Origin: Chromatiales bacterium
Lineage (GTDB): Bacteria > Pseudomonadota > Gammaproteobacteria > Chromatiales > Chromatiaceae
NCBI GenBank assembly: GCA_022360595.1
Contig: JAKSCN010000666.1
Span: 1 to 6,622 of the forward strand
Length of the DNA stretch: 6,622 nucleotides
Direction: 5' to 3'
Program-made: the position numbers and the translations under genes
Part shown: one piece after another, positions 4,696 to 6,622 of the stretch
Numbering within the stretch: position 1 is the first letter of the stretch
Layout: each line of letters starts with the position of its first letter
The notes under the pieces: model-generated
Database searches by the model: none
What the model saw: only the letters and a program-made list of their open reading frames with translations
What the model was told of the DNA's origin: nothing

Positions 4696-6622
4696 ATGAG
4701 TCTAGGGGCTTTGCCAGCGAAGCAGGGGCTGTATGACCCCCGCAACGAACATGACGCCTGTGGTGTTGGCTTTGTTGCTGATATCAAAGGACGTAAGAGC
4801 CACAAGATCATCCAGCAGGGACTGGGCATATTGGAGCGTTTAACCCACCGTGGTGCCGTGGGTGCTGATCCCCGTGCCGGTGATGGTGCTGGTATTCTCA
4901 TTCAGCTTCCAGATGCCTTCTTCCGTGCTGTTGTCGATTTTGATCTGCCTGAAGCAGGCCATTATGCAGTTGGTATGCTGTTTCTGCCGCAAGATTCTGC
5001 GGCGGTTAAGCGGGCTGAGCAGATGGTTCGCGAAGTGGTTGCTGAGAATGGCCAAATTGTTATCGGCTGGCGTGATGTGCCGGTCAATAACGAAGGCTTG
5101 GGCTACAGTGTACTGCCGACCGAGCCAACTATTCGCCAGGTTTTCATCTCCCGTGGCGAGAACTGCGCTGACCAGGATAGCTTCGAGCGTAAGCTGTTCG
5201 TGATTCGCAAGCAGATCTCCAATACCGTTGCTGCTTCGGACATGGTCAATCGTGAGGCCTTCTACTTCTTGTCGCTGTCATCACGCACCATCAACTATAA
5301 AGGTATGTTGCTGGCTGATCAGGTAGGTGAATACTACCCTGATCTGTGCGATGAGCGTATGGACTCAGCATTGGCGCTGGTTCATCAGCGCTTCTCCACC
5401 AACACCTTCCCAACCTGGGATCTCGCCCATCCGTTCCGCATGATCGCCCATAATGGTGAGATCAACACACTGCGCGGTAACCTGAACTGGATGATGGCGC
5501 GTCGCGGTTCAATGGCCTCGAAGATTCTGGGTGATGACCTGGAGAAGATTTGGCCGTTGACCAATGAGGGCCAGTCTGATTCAGCCTCTTTTGATAACGC
5601 TCTCGAACTGCTGGTGATGGGTGGCTACTCACTGGCCCATGCCATGATGATGCTGATCCCGGAGGCTTGGTCCGGCAACCCACTGATGGATGAAAAGCGT
5701 CGCGCCTTCTATGAGTATCACGCTGCCCTGATGGAGCCTTGGGATGGCCCAGCTGCTGTTGCATTCACCGATGGCCGTCAGATTGGTGCCACTCTGGACC
5801 GTAACGGTCTGCGCCCAGCCCGTTACCTGATTACCGATGATGACCTGGTTGTCATGGGTTCAGAGATGGGTGTGTTGGATATTCCCGAAGAGAAGATCAT
5901 CAAGAAGTGGCGCTTGCAGCCCGGCAAGATGTTCCTGATCGACATGGAGCAGGGTCGAATTATTGATGACGAAGAGTTGAAAGCTGACCTGGCCAGCGCC
6001 AAGCCTTATCAGGAGTGGCTGGATAAGACTCAGATCCACCTGGATCAGCTCCCTGAAGTGGTCGGCGCCATGAGCCCCGATACCGCTACACTGCTCGATT
6101 TTCAGCAGGCCTTCGGTTACACCCAGGAAGAGATCAAATTCCTGCTTGTGCCCATGGTTCTGACTGGCCAGGAGGCAACCGGCTCTATGGGTACCGATGT
6201 GCCGCCTTCTGTACTCTCACGCAAGGCCAAGCACCTATCGACCTATTTCAAGCAGAACTTCGCCCAGGTGACCAATCCGCCGATCGATCCAATCCGCGAA
6301 GAGATTGTCATGTCACTGGTAACGCTGATCGGCCCACGTCCCAACCTACTGGGTATGGAAGACGGCGGTCCGGATATGCGTTTGGAGATCAACCAGCCGG
6401 TGCTGACCAACGCCGATCTGGAGCGTATCCGCGATATTGAAGACAGCACCAAGGGTGCCTTCCGCACCAAGACCCTGAATATTTGCTATTCGATGGAGCA
6501 GGGTGCTGCGGGTATGGAAGCGGCTTTGGAAAAACTTTGTGAAGCGGCTGAGAAGGCGGTTAGAGAGGATTACAATATTCTGATTCTGTCTGATCGCTCG
6601 CTGGATGCTGATCATGTGGCTA
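4696..6622 (+). CDS. gltB: Glutamate synthase (NADPH) large subunit, N-terminal part (3' truncated by window edge)
   Basis: The large subunit of GOGAT transfers the amide of glutamine to 2-oxoglutarate, giving two glutamates; with GltD and glutamine synthetase it assimilates ammonia in the cytoplasm. I translated 642 codons from the ATG without a stop, and the frame continues past the window; the full protein should be about 1,500 residues. A short propeptide precedes C22 in HDACGVGF, the expected catalytic cysteine of the class II glutamine amidotransferase domain after cleavage. Other domain marks are THRGAVGADPRAGDGAGI (about 50-67), HQRFSTNTFPTW (230-241), NGEINTLRGN (253-262), MEPWDGPAA and LDRNGLRPARY (from 367). 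The central domain begins near 460, with QEATGSMGTDVPP from 491 and FAQVTNPPIDPIREE from about 523. The FMN/iron-sulfur synthase domain and C-terminal domain are outside the window. Codon choice looks more G/C-rich and biased than in pilQ, as expected for a highly expressed gene. gltD probably follows. Confidence 0.97.
   Translation, partial: MSLGALPAKQGLYDPRNEHDACGVGFVADIKGRKSHKIIQQGLGILERLTHRGAVGADPRAGDGAGILIQLPDAFFRAVVDFDLPEAGHYAVGMLFLPQDSAAVKRAEQMVREVVAENGQIVIGWRDVPVNNEGLGYSVLPTEPTIRQVFISRGENCADQDSFERKLFVIRKQISNTVAASDMVNREAFYFLSLSSRTINYKGMLLADQVGEYYPDLCDERMDSALALVHQRFSTNTFPTWDLAHPFRMIAHNGEINTLRGNLNWMMARRGSMASKILGDDLEKIWPLTNEGQSDSASFDNALELLVMGGYSLAHAMMMLIPEAWSGNPLMDEKRRAFYEYHAALMEPWDGPAAVAFTDGRQIGATLDRNGLRPARYLITDDDLVVMGSEMGVLDIPEEKIIKKWRLQPGKMFLIDMEQGRIIDDEELKADLASAKPYQEWLDKTQIHLDQLPEVVGAMSPDTATLLDFQQAFGYTQEEIKFLLVPMVLTGQEATGSMGTDVPPSVLSRKAKHLSTYFKQNFAQVTNPPIDPIREEIVMSLVTLIGPRPNLLGMEDGGPDMRLEINQPVLTNADLERIRDIEDSTKGAFRTKTLNICYSMEQGAAGMEAALEKLCEAAEKAVREDYNILILSDRSLDADHVA

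Noticed and set aside
4632..5055. Minus-strand reading frames opposite the start of gltB
   Set aside because: They lie antisense to a clearly conserved gltB sequence, overlap each other, and their translations show no family features.
5462..5764. Minus-strand 100-codon frame within gltB
   Set aside because: Antisense to the amidotransferase domain, with low-complexity Pro/Ser/Arg translation and no ribosome site noted.
1..6622. A new defence, mobile or biosynthetic system
   Set aside because: Every substantial gene belongs to a known housekeeping family in a conserved order; no transposase, integrase, repeats array or toxin-like gene was seen.

Overview
The window carries a conserved gammaproteobacterial housekeeping block, all genes on the + strand: 3' end of pilQ, then aroK, aroB, a damX-type gene and the 5' part of gltB. 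The order pilQ-aroK-aroB-damX-gltB is the one I know from Pseudomonas and related non-enteric Gammaproteobacteria. In enterics dam follows damX, and here it does not. The protein sequences look gammaproteobacterial: PilQ and AroB have stretches very close to the Pseudomonas proteins, and AroK has the 173-residue length of the E. coli enzyme. I cannot name the genus. Moderate base composition and a type IV pilus secretin would suit an environmental or symbiotic gammaproteobacterium, but that is inference.

Layout. Positions 1-1020 encode the C-terminal secretin half of PilQ, the outer-membrane pore of type IV pili. A strong intrinsic terminator (1045-1075) closes the pilus operon. aroK (1118-1639) and aroB (1707-2804) encode shikimate kinase and 3-dehydroquinate synthase. 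The 67-base gap between them holds a perfect 11-bp inverted repeat just upstream of the aroB start. The damX-type gene begins 18 bases after aroB and encodes an AAA-type ATPase domain, a single membrane span, an acidic Pro-rich linker and a SPOR domain. It is split into two overlapping frames (2823-3170 and 3104/3149-4456) by a one-base frameshift between the Walker A and Walker B motifs. A 239-base gene-free leader (4457-4695) has short direct and inverted repeats and a hairpin that contains a strong Shine-Dalgarno sequence placed for a 7-codon mini-ORF rather than for gltB. gltB (4696 to the window end) is intact for 642 codons and encodes the glutamine amidotransferase domain and part of the central domain of the glutamate synthase large subunit.

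Together the genes cover pilus export, two steps of aromatic amino acid synthesis, a probable cell-division or cell-envelope factor, and ammonia assimilation. I see no phage, IS, CRISPR, toxin-antitoxin or defence genes, and no sign of a new multi-gene system. The items most worth a second look are the damX frameshift and the structured gltB leader.
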